Below, piece after piece: positions 27,836 to 38,576 of a stretch of DNA of 64,000 nucleotides. Within the stretch, counting starts at the first letter, position 1; every line of letters starts with the position of its first letter. The notes beneath the pieces were generated by a model, which worked only from the letters and a program-made list of their open reading frames with translations, did no database searches and was not told the DNA's origin. A program made the position numbers and the translations under genes. The stretch is from Microthrixaceae bacterium (lineage in GTDB: Bacteria > Actinomycetota > Acidimicrobiia > Acidimicrobiales > Microtrichaceae). Location: assembly GCA_027493675.1 (NCBI GenBank), contig JAOSKI010000042.1:62001-126000 (forward strand), given 5' to 3'.

Positions 27836-30454
27836 ATGGAACCCGTCGGAATAGCGGCGAAGCGCAGCTTCACGGTGCGCCCACACCTGCCGCCTGCACT
27901 GTCGGCGCTGCGCGAGCTCGCCCAGAACCTCCGGTGGTCCTATGACCGTGACACCCAGAGGCTGTTCGCACAGGTGAACCCGCATGGTTGGAGCACTGGG
28001 ATCAGAGACCCCGCCCGACTGCTCGCGGAGGCCGACAAGTCCCACCTGGACCACCTGGGGACCGATACCGCATACCTGAAGGCACTCGCCTCCGCAGCCG
28101 GATCGCTTCGCGCCACCCTCGAGACGACAGCCGAAGCACCCGAGGACGACACGTCTCACCGGCGACCGGCTTCGGCAGGACGCGACACCGGCAACCGGTT
28201 GGGCTTCGGCCAACTGGTCGCGTACTTCTCGCCCGAGTTCGGGGTGACCGAGGCGATCAACCAGTATTCCGGCGGATTGGGAGTGCTCGCGGGAGACCAC
28301 CTCAAGGCCGCGGGGACCTCGGTGTGCCATTGGTTGCAGTCGGCCTCTTCTACCGTCACGGCTACTTCCACCAGGAGCTCACCGTCGACGGCTGGCAGAC
28401 CGAGCGTTTCGACGACGTGGATCCCCACACCCTGCCGCTGACGCAGATGGACCCCACCGTGGAGGTGGACCTGGACGGGCGCTCCCTGCTGTTGCGGATC
28501 TGGCGTGCCCAGCTAGGACCGACACGCATCTACCTGTTGGACGCCGACCTCCCCGACAACCCCGAGGACCTGCGCCTCGTCACCGATCGGCTCTACGGCG
28601 GCGACGTGGAGCATCGACTCCGACAGGAGATCGTGCTCGGCGTGGGCGGGATCAGGCCTCGACGCCTCGGGGAACCCGCAACGGTGTTCCACACCAACGA
28701 AGGTCATGCCGGGTTCATGGGCCTGGAGCGGATCCGGATGCTCATCGAACGATCCGGCCTCGGCTTCGACGAGGCGTTCGACGCCGTGCGGGCAGGGTCG
28801 GTGTTCACCACGCACACACCCGTGCCTGCGGGCATCGACCAGTTCCCACGTCCCCTCATCGAGCGTTACTTCGCCGGCTGGGCACGGGCATGCGGAGTCG
28901 CCATCGACACCCTGATCGCCCTCGGGCACGGTCCGGCCGACACCGCCGACCGTCCGTTCAACATGGCGGTCATGGGCATGCGCCTGTCGCAGCACCGCAA
29001 CGGGGTGTCCGAGGCGCACGGAGAGACCAGCCGTGCCATGTTCTCGAGCCTCTGGCCGGGAGTTCCCACACAGGAGGTTCCGATCGGGCACGTCACCAAC
29101 GGTGTGCACCCTCAGACCTGGACGAGCCCGGCGATGTTGGAGCTCCTCGAATCCGTGCTCGGTCCCCCCGCCGACGTGGCACGAAGGCGACTGGGATGCC
29201 ATCCGGTCGATCCCCGACGAGGACCTATCCAGGGTTGCGCAATCGGACCGAACCCATCTCGTGGAGGTCGTACGGCGGCGACTCACCCACGGAGGCCTGG
29301 CGGCGGGTCGCTCTCCCTCGGAGTCGGCATGGACCGAGCTCGCCCTGGACCCTGGAACCCTCACCATCTGCTTCGCCCGCCGCATGGCTGCACACAAACG
29401 GGCTTCGTTGTTGCTGGAACAACCCGATCGCCTGCGTGCGCTGGTAGCCGAACGACCCGTGCAGTTCGTGTTCGCCGGGAAGGCACATCCCGGCGACGAT
29501 GCGGGAAAGGAGACCATCCGCTCTCTGGTGGCCTTCGCTTCGGAGCCCGCCATGAGAGGACGGTTCGTGTTCGTCGAGGACTACGACATGGCCCTGGCCC
29601 GGGCAATGGTGCAGGGCGCCGACGTTTGGCTGAACACGCCGTTGCACCCGCTCGAGGCATCGGGAACCAGCGGAATGAAGGCCGCTCTGAACGGGGCGTT
29701 GAACCTGTCGGTCCTGGACGGCTGGTGGGCCGAAGGCTTCGACATCGGCTCGAGACCCGACGTCGTGCCCAACGGCTGGGCGATAGCCGCCACACGTGCC
29801 AACGGAGGCGGCGACGCCGATCCGGCACGCCGGTCGAGGCTCGACTGCGATGCGCTCTACGAGTTGATCGAGAACCAGGTGCTCGACCTCTGGTCGCAGA
29901 CCGCCCCACGGCGAGGCCGCAGACCCTGGTGGGAATGGGTCCGGCGGAGCCTCACGACCCTCGGGCCGCTCGTGGACGCACACCGCATGGTGCGCCAGTA
30001 CACCGAGGGCGTCTATGCGCCGGCCGTCGCAACGAGCGCCGCCCTGAACGCCGACGGGCACGCCGGAGCCAGGAGGCTCGCAGCCTTCAGGCGACGAGTG
30101 GTCGCCAACTGGGACGACGTGCGGATCGCGTCGGTGGAGGTCGACGAGACAACGGGCGATCTCGGGAGCACCAGATCCGTGAGCGCCTCGGTGATGCTCG
30201 GCCGCCTCGACGTGGACGACGTTGAGGTTCAGCTCCTGGTGGGCCACCTGGGCCCCGGTGGAGGGCTCGTCGACCCGGAGGTGACAACCATGTCGGCCGC
30301 GTCGGGTCCGGATGGCCCCGAGCGCAACGTGACGTACTCAGGTTCGGCGAGGCTGTCGGTGCCCGGCCGCATGGGACTCACAGTGCGAGTCCTTCCGAGC
30401 GAGCCGCTGCTGCACACCCAGGTCGACCTGGGTCTGGTCACCTGGGCCGATTGA
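27836..30454 (+). CDS. glgP: Alpha-glucan (glycogen/maltodextrin) phosphorylase, DUF3417 type (frame interrupted)
   Basis: About 870 residues. It releases glucose 1-phosphate from alpha-1,4-glucan using PLP. The N-terminal DUF3417 segment (LPPALSALRELAQNLRWSYD) is followed by YFSPEFGVTEAINQYSGGLGVLAGDHLK, then LFYRHGYFHQEL, FHTNEGHAGFMGLERIR, FTTHTPVPAGIDQFP and GHVTNGVHPQTW. In the C-terminal half, CFARRMAAHKRASLL, the phosphate/PLP region PLEASGTSGMKAALNGALNLSVLDGWW and EGFDIGSRP are visible. Frame jumps near 28325 and 29175. The C-terminal 100 residues (ASVEVDETTGDLG onward) form an extra domain common to the actinobacterial form. It converges on the enoyl-CoA hydratase gene with 36 bases between. 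Confidence 0.95.
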
Positions 30455-30490
30455 GCAGGCCGGATCTCCCGCTGCGGACCTCGGCCGGCT

Positions 30491-31281
30491 TCAGCTCTCG
30501 AAGTTGGCGTGACCCGGACCTGATCTCAGGAAGCTACGAACCCCGACCTCGGCATCCGCGTGGTGAAGCTGTCCACGAAGAGGGCCTGCTCCAGCTCCAG
30601 GCCTTCATCCAGAAGCATGCCGAGCCCTCCGTCGATGGCCCACTTCGCGAGCCTCGAGAGCGGCACGAGGGCCTGCGGCGAACTCACCTGCCCACTCGAT
30701 AGCGGCGCCGGTGGCGTCGTCGTCGACGACTCGGTCGACCAGGCCGATCGACAGCGCCTCGTCGGCACCCACGGTGCGTCCGCTGAACACGAGGTCCTTG
30801 GCGCGTGAGGACCCGACGAGTCGTGTGAGACGTTGAGTGCCTCCGCCACCGGGGATGATCCCGAGCAGGATCTCGGGTTGACCGAACCTGGCGCCCGCCG
30901 AGGCGACCCTGAGGTCACACGACATGGCCAGCTCGCAGCCACCGCCCAGAGCGAAGCCGTTGACCGCCGCGATGGTCGGACACGGCAGCGCCGCCACCCG
31001 CCGAGGCCGTCGAGGAACGCCCGTCCGATGCGTCTCACGTCGGCCGCCTCCGCGAGTTCGAACGGTTCCCCACCGCCGTTGCGCGTGAACTCGGTGATGT
31101 CCGCACCGGCCGCGAACACCTTGAAGCCGCCTGTCAGCACCACGGCGCGGGGTGATTCCGCCGCTATGCGCTCCGCTGCTTCGCGCAGCACCGTCAGCAG
31201 CTCCACACAAAGCGCGTTCACCTTCGGTCGCTCCAGGGTGATGACGTGCACACCGTTGTCGAGCAGTTCGGTTCGGATCAT
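30491..31281 (-). CDS. Enoyl-CoA hydratase/isomerase family protein (frame interrupted)
   Basis: About 263 residues, crotonase fold, likely acting in fatty-acid or amino-acid beta-oxidation by hydrating enoyl-CoA. The oxyanion-hole segments are visible: [13 protein letters not shown] and [25 protein letters not shown], followed by [25 protein letters not shown] with the catalytic Glu pair and [23 protein letters not shown]. One G is missing near 30998 and another near 30560; with the second corrected, the protein ends [21 protein letters not shown] at 30491 instead of at 30526. The ATG at 31279-31281 gives [19 protein letters not shown]. Confidence 0.93.
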
Positions 31282-31320
31282 CGCGGGCACTCTAGAGGCC
31301 GACCGTCGCGGTGATGGGAC

Positions 31321-32032
31321 TCAGATCGAGAAGTCGTCACCCCGCCAGACACCGTCGACCGAGGGGCCGCTGTCGCCGTGGCCGGCACCCGGATCGGACG
31401 ACCCGCCGGTCAGGGTCAGCTCCAGGCGGTCCACCCGCGAGCAGCGAGTGGAGGCTCGTGCCCACCAGATCGGGGACGACGGGGTCGAGGTCCACTCCGG
31501 AATCGGCCGTTCTGGGCCTGCTGCGGGCGATGACCTGCCCGGGCACACCCACGACCACGGAGTTGGACGGGACGTCACGTACCACCACCGCGTTGGCCCC
31601 GATACGGCTGTCGTGGCCGATGTCGATGGCCCCGAGGACCTTCGCTCCGGCACCGATGGTGACACGGTCCCCGACGCTCGGATGGCGCTTGCCCGTATCG
31701 GTGCTGGTGCCGCCGAGGGTCACACCGTGGAAGATGGTCACGTCGGCACCTACCACGGCGGTCTCACCGATGACGACGCCGGCGCCGTGGTCGATGAAGA
31801 ACCCCGGGCCGAGTCGGGCGCCGGGATGTATCTCCACCCCGGTGACGAAGCGGACGAGCGCGGCACCGATCCTGGCGGCCAGTCGGAGACCGTGGATCCA
31901 CAGCCAGTGGTTCACGCGGTGGCCCCACACCGCGTGCACACCCGGGTACGTGAGCACCACCTCCCGGACCGTGCGGGCGGCCGGATCCCGCTCACGGGCC
32001 GCACGCAGATCGCGGCGTGACGCGCTGAACAC
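31321..32032 (-). CDS. cysE: Serine O-acetyltransferase (frame interrupted near C-terminus)
   Basis: About 237 residues. It acetylates serine with acetyl-CoA, the first step of cysteine synthesis. The left-handed beta-helix hexapeptides are clear: [92 protein letters not shown]. The helical N-terminal part includes [18 protein letters not shown] with the catalytic-region His. One frame jump near 31440 gives the tail [12 protein letters not shown] to RGDDFSI. The GTG start lies two bases after the cysK stop, so the two are co-translated. Confidence 0.93.
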
Positions 32033-32034
32033 GA

Positions 32035-32967
32035 TCAGTCGGCCAGACCTGCGAACAACGGCGTGCTCAGGTACCGCTCGCCGTAGCTGGGGATCACGAC
32101 CACCAGGAGCCTGCCGTCGTTCTCGGGACGCGCCGCAACCTCGAGCGCCGCCCACAGGGCCGCTCCCGAGGAGATCCCGACCAGCAGGCCCTCCTCCCGG
32201 GTGGCACGCCTCGCTGTCTCGAAGGCGTCGTCGTTCTGGACGGCGATCACCTCGTCGACCACCTCCGGGTCGTAGTTGGTCGGGATGAATCCCGCTCCGA
32301 GGCCCTGGATGGGGTGCGGTCCTTTGTCACCGCCCGAGAGCACCGCCGAATCGGCGGGTTCCACGGCGATCATCTGCACCTCCGGCTTGCGCTCCTTGAG
32401 AGCCTGGCCCACACCGCTGATCGTGCCACCTGTGCCGACACCCGCGACCACGATGTCGACCGCTCCGTCGGTGTCGTTCCAGATCTCCTCAGCGGTGGTC
32501 CTGCGATGGATCTCGGGGTTGGCGGGGTTGTCGAACTGCTGGGGGATGAAGTAGCGCGGGTCGTTCGCCGCCAACTCCTCGGCCTTGGCGATCGCTCCGG
32601 TCATGCCCTCGGGTCCGGGTGTGAGCACGAGCTCCGCACCGTAGGCCCGCAGGAGGGCCCTGCGCTCCTGCTCATGGTCTCGGGCATGACGAACACCGCG
32701 CGGTACCCACGTGCGGCAGCCACCATGGCCAGCGCGATCCCCGTGTTGCCGCTCGTGGGCTCGCAGATCACGGAGTCCTCCGTGAGAAGCCCGGCCTTCT
32801 CGGCCGCGTCGATCATGGCGAGCCCGATGCGGTCCTTCACGCTGTGCGCGGGGTTGTAGTACTCGAGCTTGGCCACCACTTGCGCCGGAACCCCCGGTGA
32901 GCCGGTTGATCCGGACCAGGGGCGTGTTGCCAACCAGTTGGGTGATGTCGTCGAAGATCCTGGCCAT
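32035..32967 (-). CDS. cysK: Cysteine synthase A (frame interrupted)
   Basis: About 311 residues, PLP enzyme forming cysteine from O-acetylserine and sulfide. Visible: [19 protein letters not shown], the PLP lysine in [14 protein letters not shown] (about residue 41), the substrate loop [20 protein letters not shown], the phosphate-binding glycine loop [12 protein letters not shown], and [15 protein letters not shown]. Frame jumps near 32895 and 32665. It is followed two bases later by cysE, giving the standard cysK-cysE pair. The kinase-like gene upstream ends about 120 bases before it, so a separate promoter is possible. Confidence 0.95.
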   Translation of the reverse strand: MARIFDDITQLVGNTPLVRINRLTGGSGASGGQARVLQPRAQREGPHRARHDRRGREGRASHGGLRDLRAHERQHGDRAGHGGCRTWVPRGVRHARDHEQERRALLRAYGAELVLTPGPEGMTGAIAKAEELAANDPRYFIPQQFDNPANPEIHRRTTAEEIWNDTDGAVDIVVAGVGTGGTISGVGQALKERKPEVQMIAVEPADSAVLSGGDKGPHPIQGLGAGFIPTNYDPEVVDEVIAVQNDDAFETARRATREEGLLVGISSGAALWAALEVAARPENDGRLLVVVIPSYGERYLSTPLFAGLAD

Positions 32968-33087
32968 TGTGGTGACACTTCCTGTTCGGTTGCCGGTGGT
33001 ACATCGAAGCTATGCGCCGAATGTTGACTCAACAAGTCGGGATTGGCCACCGGGTCACCCGTCGGCGCCCCCCGTCAGGTGCGACTC

Positions 33088-33815
33088 CTACCTTGCGAGC
33101 CTGCGTGCCAGGGTCGACGAGTCCGGCCGCGATCCGGGCTCACCGAGACAACGTCGCAGCAGACGCCGCGCACCACCGGTCAGCCCATCGAGGTCACCGC
33201 AGACCGCGAACATCGTCGAGGCGAGGCCGAAGACATCGTCCGCCGGCGTCGGCGGAGCGCTTCTGCGACGTTCGGGCGTCGAATAGGCGGGAGTGTGCCC
33301 GGTGACCCGCCCACTGCCGGGTGCGTCACCCAGGAGGACCGCCGAACCGAAGTCGCCAACCAGAACCACGTCGTCGATGTCGAGGAGGACGTTCGACGGC
33401 GTCACATCGCCGTGCACGACACCGTTGGCGTGCACGTGAGCCAGCGCCTCTGCGAGCTGCGCGGCCCATCGCACCACCTGCTCGGCCGGCGCACCGATGC
33501 GCTGTTCGATCGAACCTCCCAGAGCGCGGTCGGTCACGATCCAACCGATCCCCGACTCCCCGCCGCTGTGACCGACCATCACTGCGGTCAGGACATGGGG
33601 GTGAGCACCCAGGCGGGCCAGCGCCCGGCCTCGGCCTCGCACGTCGCCCGCGCCTCGGGCCCGTAGGCCTTGACGACCACCTCGACACCACGACGACGGT
33701 CCCACCCGGAATACAACCGGGCATTGCGCGTCACCGTGAGCATCTCCCCCAGCTCGACATCGTCCGTGAGAGCCAGAGCAAGCAACTCGTATCGGGCATC
33801 CCCCTCGATGACCAT
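33088..33815 (-). CDS. Serine/threonine protein kinase-like protein (frame interrupted)
   Basis: About 243 residues, a small eukaryotic-type kinase domain without a membrane segment. The N-lobe has the ATP lysine in RGVEVVVKAYGPEA; the C-lobe shows HANGVVHGDVTPSNVLLD (HGD in place of HRD, catalytic Asp kept), VLVGDFGSAVLL (DFG), TPAYSTPERRR (APE-like) and DDVFGLASTMFAVCG. One frame jump near 33600. It starts nine bases after the meaB stop and is therefore probably co-transcribed with murA-nifU-meaB. Substrate unknown. Confidence 0.8.
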
Positions 33816-33824
33816 GGACCTGCC

Positions 33825-34834
33825 TCAGTCCTCGTGCGCCACGTCTGTTCCATCCGACGCTCGGTCCCGTCCAGCACGTCGGCTCCATCCAGCGCGTCGG
33901 TCCCATCCAGCAGGATCCTCGCGGCCGCCCAGGGGTCACGACGCAGCGCGAGCACATCGGCCAGGGCGGCCTCCCAGCGCTCACCACCCACCATGGCGTC
34001 CGCACGGCGGTGTAGTTCCGCCACCAGCACAGCATGAAGTTCGTCGCGGGCACGGCGGTCACGTCGCCGCGAACCCTCCCCTGATGCATCCAACCACGAC
34101 CGATGCTCCCCGAGCGCGTCGGCAAGCTCCTCCACCCCTTCGCCGGCGGTGGCAACGACGCTCAGCACAGGGTGGGCGGTACGACATCTCCCCGGTGCGC
34201 ATGTCCAGCATCCACTCCAGATCCCGCCGCGTATCGTCGGTTCCGGGACGGTCTGCCTTGTTGACCACGAAGATGTCGGCCACCTCCATCAACCCGGCCT
34301 TGGCCGCCTGCACCTCGTCACCCCACCCGGGGTTGACCACCACCACGGTGGTGTCGGCTGCACCTGCCACCTCCACCTCCACCTGACCCACACCCACGGT
34401 CTCCACCACCACGGTGTCGTATCCCACCACGTCGAGCACCCGCGCTGCCTCCGGGGTGGCGAGGGCCAGGCCGCCGAGGTTGCCCCGCGTCGCCATCGAG
34501 CGGATGAACACCCCGTCGTCCGGTCGACTGATCGCCCATGCCGGATCCGATCGCCGAGGATCGCACCACCGCTGAACGGCGAGGACGGATCCACCGCCAG
34601 CACCCCCACGGTGAGGTCCCGTCGACGCAGCTCGCTGCACAGGGCGTTGGTCAGGGTCGACTTCCCTGCGCCGGGGGCACCGGTGGGAGGCCGACCATGT
34701 GGGCCGATCCTGCCACCGGCCAGGTCGCAGCCGACACTGCTGCAGCAGCGGAACCTCCCCCGTTCGGCCATCGTGATCAGTCTGGCGAAGCGCGCGCCAC
34801 GGTCACCACCCGTCGCCGCGATCGAGCAGCTCAC
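33825..34834 (-). CDS. meaB: MeaB/ArgK-type P-loop GTPase (frame interrupted)
   Basis: About 335 residues. MeaB proteins guard and load adenosylcobalamin mutases. Visible: [13 protein letters not shown], the P-loop [86 protein letters not shown] and the guanine-binding IFVVNKAD. Frame jumps near 34700, 34545, 34180 and 33860; with the last corrected the protein ends GTDVAHED at 33825. The GTG at 34834 has GGAGG in front. No methylmalonyl-CoA mutase gene is in the window. Near the C-terminus, three 18-base repeats encode [12 protein letters not shown] and LDGTER. Confidence 0.88.
33861..33914. repeat. 18-bp in-frame tandem repeat inside meaB
   Basis: Three units of the form TCGGTCCCATCCAGCGCG (33861-33878, 33879-33896, 33897-33914) with a few base changes. 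They preserve frame and encode a six-residue repeat at the protein's C-terminal end. Confidence 0.85.
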
Positions 34835-34852
34835 CCACGACCTCCACGATGT

Positions 34853-35135
34853 TCAGAGCGAACCCGCCCGGTCGAGTTGGTTGTCGAGATCACCCGGTTG
34901 CACCACCGAGGTCACCCCGGGCACACGATCCTTCATGATCCGCTCGATGCCTGCCTTCATGGTGATCGTGGCGGCCGGGCAACCCACGCAGGCACCGTGG
35001 AGCTGCACGGTCACCACGCCCGGTCGCCCCGTCCACGTCGAGCAGTTCGATGTCGCCGCCGTCGGCCTGGATGGCGGGACGCAGGATCGCCACCACATCC
35101 TCCACCTCTGCACGCTCGATCGGTTCGGAATCCAT
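34853..35135 (-). CDS. NifU-like Fe-S scaffold domain protein (frame interrupted)
   Basis: About 93 residues. The NifU C-terminal domain holds a transient Fe-S cluster for transfer to client proteins. It shows EDVVAILRPAIQADGGDIELLDVDG and the paired cysteines in HGACVGCPAATITMKAGIE (CxxC), then VPGVTSVVQ. One frame jump near 35020. GGAGG precedes the ATG at 35133-35135. It sits 30 bases after murA and 18 before meaB on the same strand. Free-standing NifU-domain proteins are usual in bacteria. Confidence 0.92.
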
Positions 35136-35165
35136 TTGACCTCCGGCTGGGGCACTTCGGGGCTG

Positions 35166-36423
35166 TCAATCCTCCGATGCGCTCGACGTTCGCGCCGAGG
35201 GCGCCGAGCTTCTCATGAATCGCCTCGTACCCACGGTCGATGTGCTCTCCACCACGGATCTCGGTACATCCTCGGCACCGAGCCCCCGCCACCAGCAGTG
35301 CGGCACCGGCACGGATGTCGGGCGCGCGCACCGGTGCACCTGAGAGCGATTCCACACCGTGGATGATCAGGTGATGGTCCTCGACGCGCACCTGCGCCCC
35401 CATCCGTGCCAGCTCACCGACGTATCCGAAGCGCCCGGCGAAGACGTTCTCGGTCGCGAAAGCTGGTTCCCTCCGCGAAGCACAGCACCGCCACCAACAG
35501 CGGCAGGAAGTCGGTTGCCAGACCGGGATACGGCAGGGTCGCCAACGCCGTGGCGCGAGGCCGCGTACGGCTCATCGCCCAGATGCTGTCGCCTTCGGGT
35601 GAGATCCTCATGCCCATCGCACCCATGCGGTCGATCAACAACTCGATGTGGTCGGGGCGGGTACGGCGCAGGGTCAGTTCGCCGCCGGTCACCCCCAACG
35701 CCGCGAGGAACGTGGCCACCTCGAGGCGGTCGGGGACCACCGAATGGGTGACGGCCTCCAGGCGATCCGTGCCGTCGATGTCGATCCGGGAGGTGCCCGC
35801 ACCCACCACCGTCGCACCCATCCTGTTCAGCAACGCCGCCAGATCCGCTATCTCGGGTTCGCGTGCGCGTTGAGGATCGAGGTGTGACCCTCGGCCAGCA
35901 CCGCGGCCATCAACAGGTTCTCGGTGGCACCGACGCTCGGGTAGTCGAGCGCGATCTCGGCGCCCACCAGGCCGTCGGTACGCCCGAGGATGTCGCCGTG
36001 GGACAACTCGAAGGTCGCACCCAGTGCCTCCAGGCCGGCCAGGTGCATGTCGATCGGGCGGGCACCGAAATCGTCACCACCGGGCATGGCCACGCGGGCC
36101 TCGCCTACGGTGGCGAGCAACGGCCCAAGCACCGCGGTCGAGGCCCGCATCCGTTCCACCAACTCGTAGGGGGCCTCAGGTTGCAGGTCCCGCCCCCTGG
36201 TGACCTCCACGCGATTGCCACCGAGCGGACGCACCTTCACCCCGATCGCCTCGAGAACCCCCGCCATCAGGGTCACGTCCGCGATGTCGGGCACGTTGGA
36301 AAGCGTGTGGGTTCCTTCTGCGAGCAGGCACGCCGCCATGAGCTTGAGAGCCGAGTTCTTGGCACCGCTGATCGAGACCTCACCCTCGAGGGGTCCGGAT
36401 CTGCTGACCACGTAGCGGCTCAT
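35166..36423 (-). CDS. murA: UDP-N-acetylglucosamine 1-carboxyvinyltransferase, Asp-117 form (frame interrupted)
   Basis: About 418 residues; the first committed step of peptidoglycan synthesis, adding enolpyruvate from PEP to UDP-GlcNAc. Visible: GEVSISGAKNSALKLMAACLL (Lys22), YELVERMRASTAVLGPLLA, then PGGDDFGARPIDMHLAGLEALGA, where residue 117 is Asp instead of the usual catalytic-loop Cys. Later come ATENLLMAAVLAEG, PYPGLATDFLPLLVAVL and TEIRGGEHIDRGYEAI. Frame jumps near 35845, 35440-35470 and 35180; the last correction ends the protein VERIED at 35166. It is divergent from the MFS gene across 40 bases and probably heads the leftward murA-nifU-meaB-kinase group. Confidence 0.96.
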
Positions 36424-36463
36424 CGGACAAGTATGGCGCTCCCCCTACCTAGGATCAGCGCTC

Positions 36464-38049
36464 GTGGGTCGACCCCTTCAGATCGATATCGACGAGGCGG
36501 CCCTGCGGGCACGGCTCACCCCGCGTGACGACGTGCTGGTGGCCGAATCCCAACCGGCACTGAGTGGATCCGTCGATGCGGGCGCCGGCGAGGGCACGCT
36601 TCGCGTGCACCCAGGGCCCGTTTCGGACCTATGAGCGGGTCGCCACCTGGAATGCGATCGCTCCGGGGCGCTTCCGCTACCGCCAGCGAGTGAGGTTCTG
36701 GCCCGCTGTCCCGGTCTTCTCTCCGATGTTCTTCGTGTTGATGCGCAATTCGCTGCGCGACGGCCGGCCAATCCGACGAAACCCGATCTGGGCGATGCCG
36801 GATCGCCTGAGCGCCCATCAGTCCACTGTCGTGGCGGTCATGTGCCTGTTCCACGTGATCGGGGGATCCTGTTCTCGTTCCTCACCAATGTGCTCACGTT
36901 CATCGCCGCGGACCTCGGTGACGGGAGTGCCGGTGAACAGTCGGTGGTGCTGGCGGTGGCCCGCTTGGGGGTGGTGCTGACGATCGTGGTCAGTGGCCGC
37001 CGCGGACCGCATAGGGCGCCGCCGCGTGGCGGTGTGGTCCGCAGGCGTGGCAGTAGGGCTCACCGTGCTGGGCGGCCTGGCGCCGAACCTCGCCGTGCTC
37101 ACAGTGCTCCAGACGCTTGCACGCAGCCTCGCGATCGCGGCCATGCTCTCCTCGGACACCCTCAGCGTCGAGGAGTTGCCCGCCGGATCCAGAGCAGCGG
37201 CCCAGGGCCTCGGAGCACTCAGCTACGGCCTCGGTTCCGGGCATCGTGATCCTCACACTCCCGCTCGCCGACCTCGACACGAACGGATGGAGGTTCGTGT
37301 TCCTGGTCGCCCTCGTGTGCGTGCCGTTGCTGTGGATCGCTGCACGTCACCTCCCCGAGAGCCATCGCTTCGTCACCCGGCACCGCTACGAGGGCACCGC
37401 CCGCAGGATGAACCCCCGGCGCTTCGTGTTCGTCGGTGCGCTCCTGCTGCTGCTCAACGTGTTCGTGGCCCCTGCTTCCCAGCTGCAGAACGACTTCCTG
37501 CGCACCGATCAGGGTTTCGCGGGCAGTCGGATAACACTGTTCATAGCGGTGACGAGCATCCTGGGGCTCTTCGGGATCCTCCTGGGTGGGCGCATGGCGG
37601 ACCGTCGGGGCAGGCGCGTGGTGATCGTGCCCGGCTTCGTGGCCACCGCTGTGTTCGGGGCGGCGTTCTTCGCCACCGACGGAGTCCCCATGTGGATCGC
37701 CGCCGCGCTCGCTGCAGGGCTGGGCTCGCTGTCGATACCGGCACTGGGCGTGTTGGCGCCCGAGATGTTCCCGACCGCGCGTCGCGGAACCGCGAGGGGC
37801 GCGTTGAGCGCCGTCGCGACCGCCGGTTCGGTGATGGGGCTACTCGGGGCGGGGACGCTCGTGGACCACCTCGGCTACGGGAGCGCATTCACGTGGTTGG
37901 CGCTGGCACCGCTCACCGCCGCGGTCCTGGCGCTGAGGGTGCCGGAGACATCCGGGCTCGAACTGGAGGCGCTCAACGAGGAGAGGGCCTCCGGCGCAGT
38001 CCCAGCCAGTCCCAGAGCTCCGCTGCCACCACGGCATCGCAACCCTTGA
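36464..38049 (+). CDS. Major facilitator superfamily transporter (frame interrupted)
   Basis: About 528 residues. A hydrophilic N-terminal part of about 110 residues (RPLQIDIDEAALRARLTPRDDVLVAESQPALSG onward) precedes twelve or so transmembrane helices. The MFS loop-2 motif appears as DRIGRRRVAVWSAG, and the loop-8 copy as GGRMADRRGRRVVIVPG; ELPAGSRAAAQGLGALSYG and APEMFPTARRGTARGAL are further conserved loops. At least four frame jumps (near 36610, 36865, 37000, 37235). The GTG at 36464 is inferred; it lies 40 bases from murA, read the other way. The substrate is unknown. Its end overlaps the convergent hydrolase gene by 77 bases, so its literal stop may be too late. Confidence 0.85.
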
Positions 38050-38535
38050 GGTCGTGACGACCATCGAGGGTGCGCGACGTCACCGGACCTTCCACGAGCG
38101 CCTGTGCCAGAGCCAGCTCGTCGGGTGTCCCGAATGGGTCACGGTCACCGCACAACCAGACGCTGGGCACGCGGAGCGAACCCAGGTGTTCGGTGCGAAG
38201 GTTCTCGGGCCTACCGGGCGGGTGCAACGGGTAGGCGATCAGAACCACGCCGGCGGCCGGCAGGCCCTCGGCGACGGCCATGGAGCACATGCGGCCGCCC
38301 ATCGACCTTCCGCCCAACACCAGGCGCTTCGGGTCCACCCCGGCCTCCCCCCGCCACCCGCCCGACCTCCTCGACGATCGAAGCGATCAGCTTCCGGGGC
38401 CCGATCCGGTGCACGACGCCCCTCGCGACGGTACGGGAAGTCGATCAGGTGCACCGGCAACTCGGTGATGGCGTCCCTGATCGCCACCAACGAGGGGTGG
38501 TCGGCCCCGGTGCCGGCTCCCGGCCACAGGAGCAC
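37973..38535 (-). CDS. Alpha/beta hydrolase of KANL3/Tex30 type (frame interrupted)
   Basis: About 188 residues. Visible: VLLWPGAGTGADHPSLVAIRD at the start, the nucleophile elbow RLVLGGRSMGGRMCSMAV (Ser in GRSMGG), VVLIAYPLHPPGRP, the acid strand VPSVWLCGDRDPFGTPDEL and the catalytic His in LDGRHDLKG. Thus a complete Ser-Asp-His triad is present. Frame jumps near 38420 and 38350. Substrate unknown. The GTG at 38535 has AAGGGA about ten bases upstream; an earlier start in the same frame is possible. It lies 41 bases after the J-domain gene. Confidence 0.8.
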
Positions 38536-38576
38536 GGCCGCAGGATCCCTTGGGGCGTCGTCGTGTTCCCACCTGC

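Noticed and set aside
30455-30490. Terminator between glgP and the enoyl-CoA hydratase gene
   Set aside because: Only short imperfect GGCCGG matches are present; no convincing stem.
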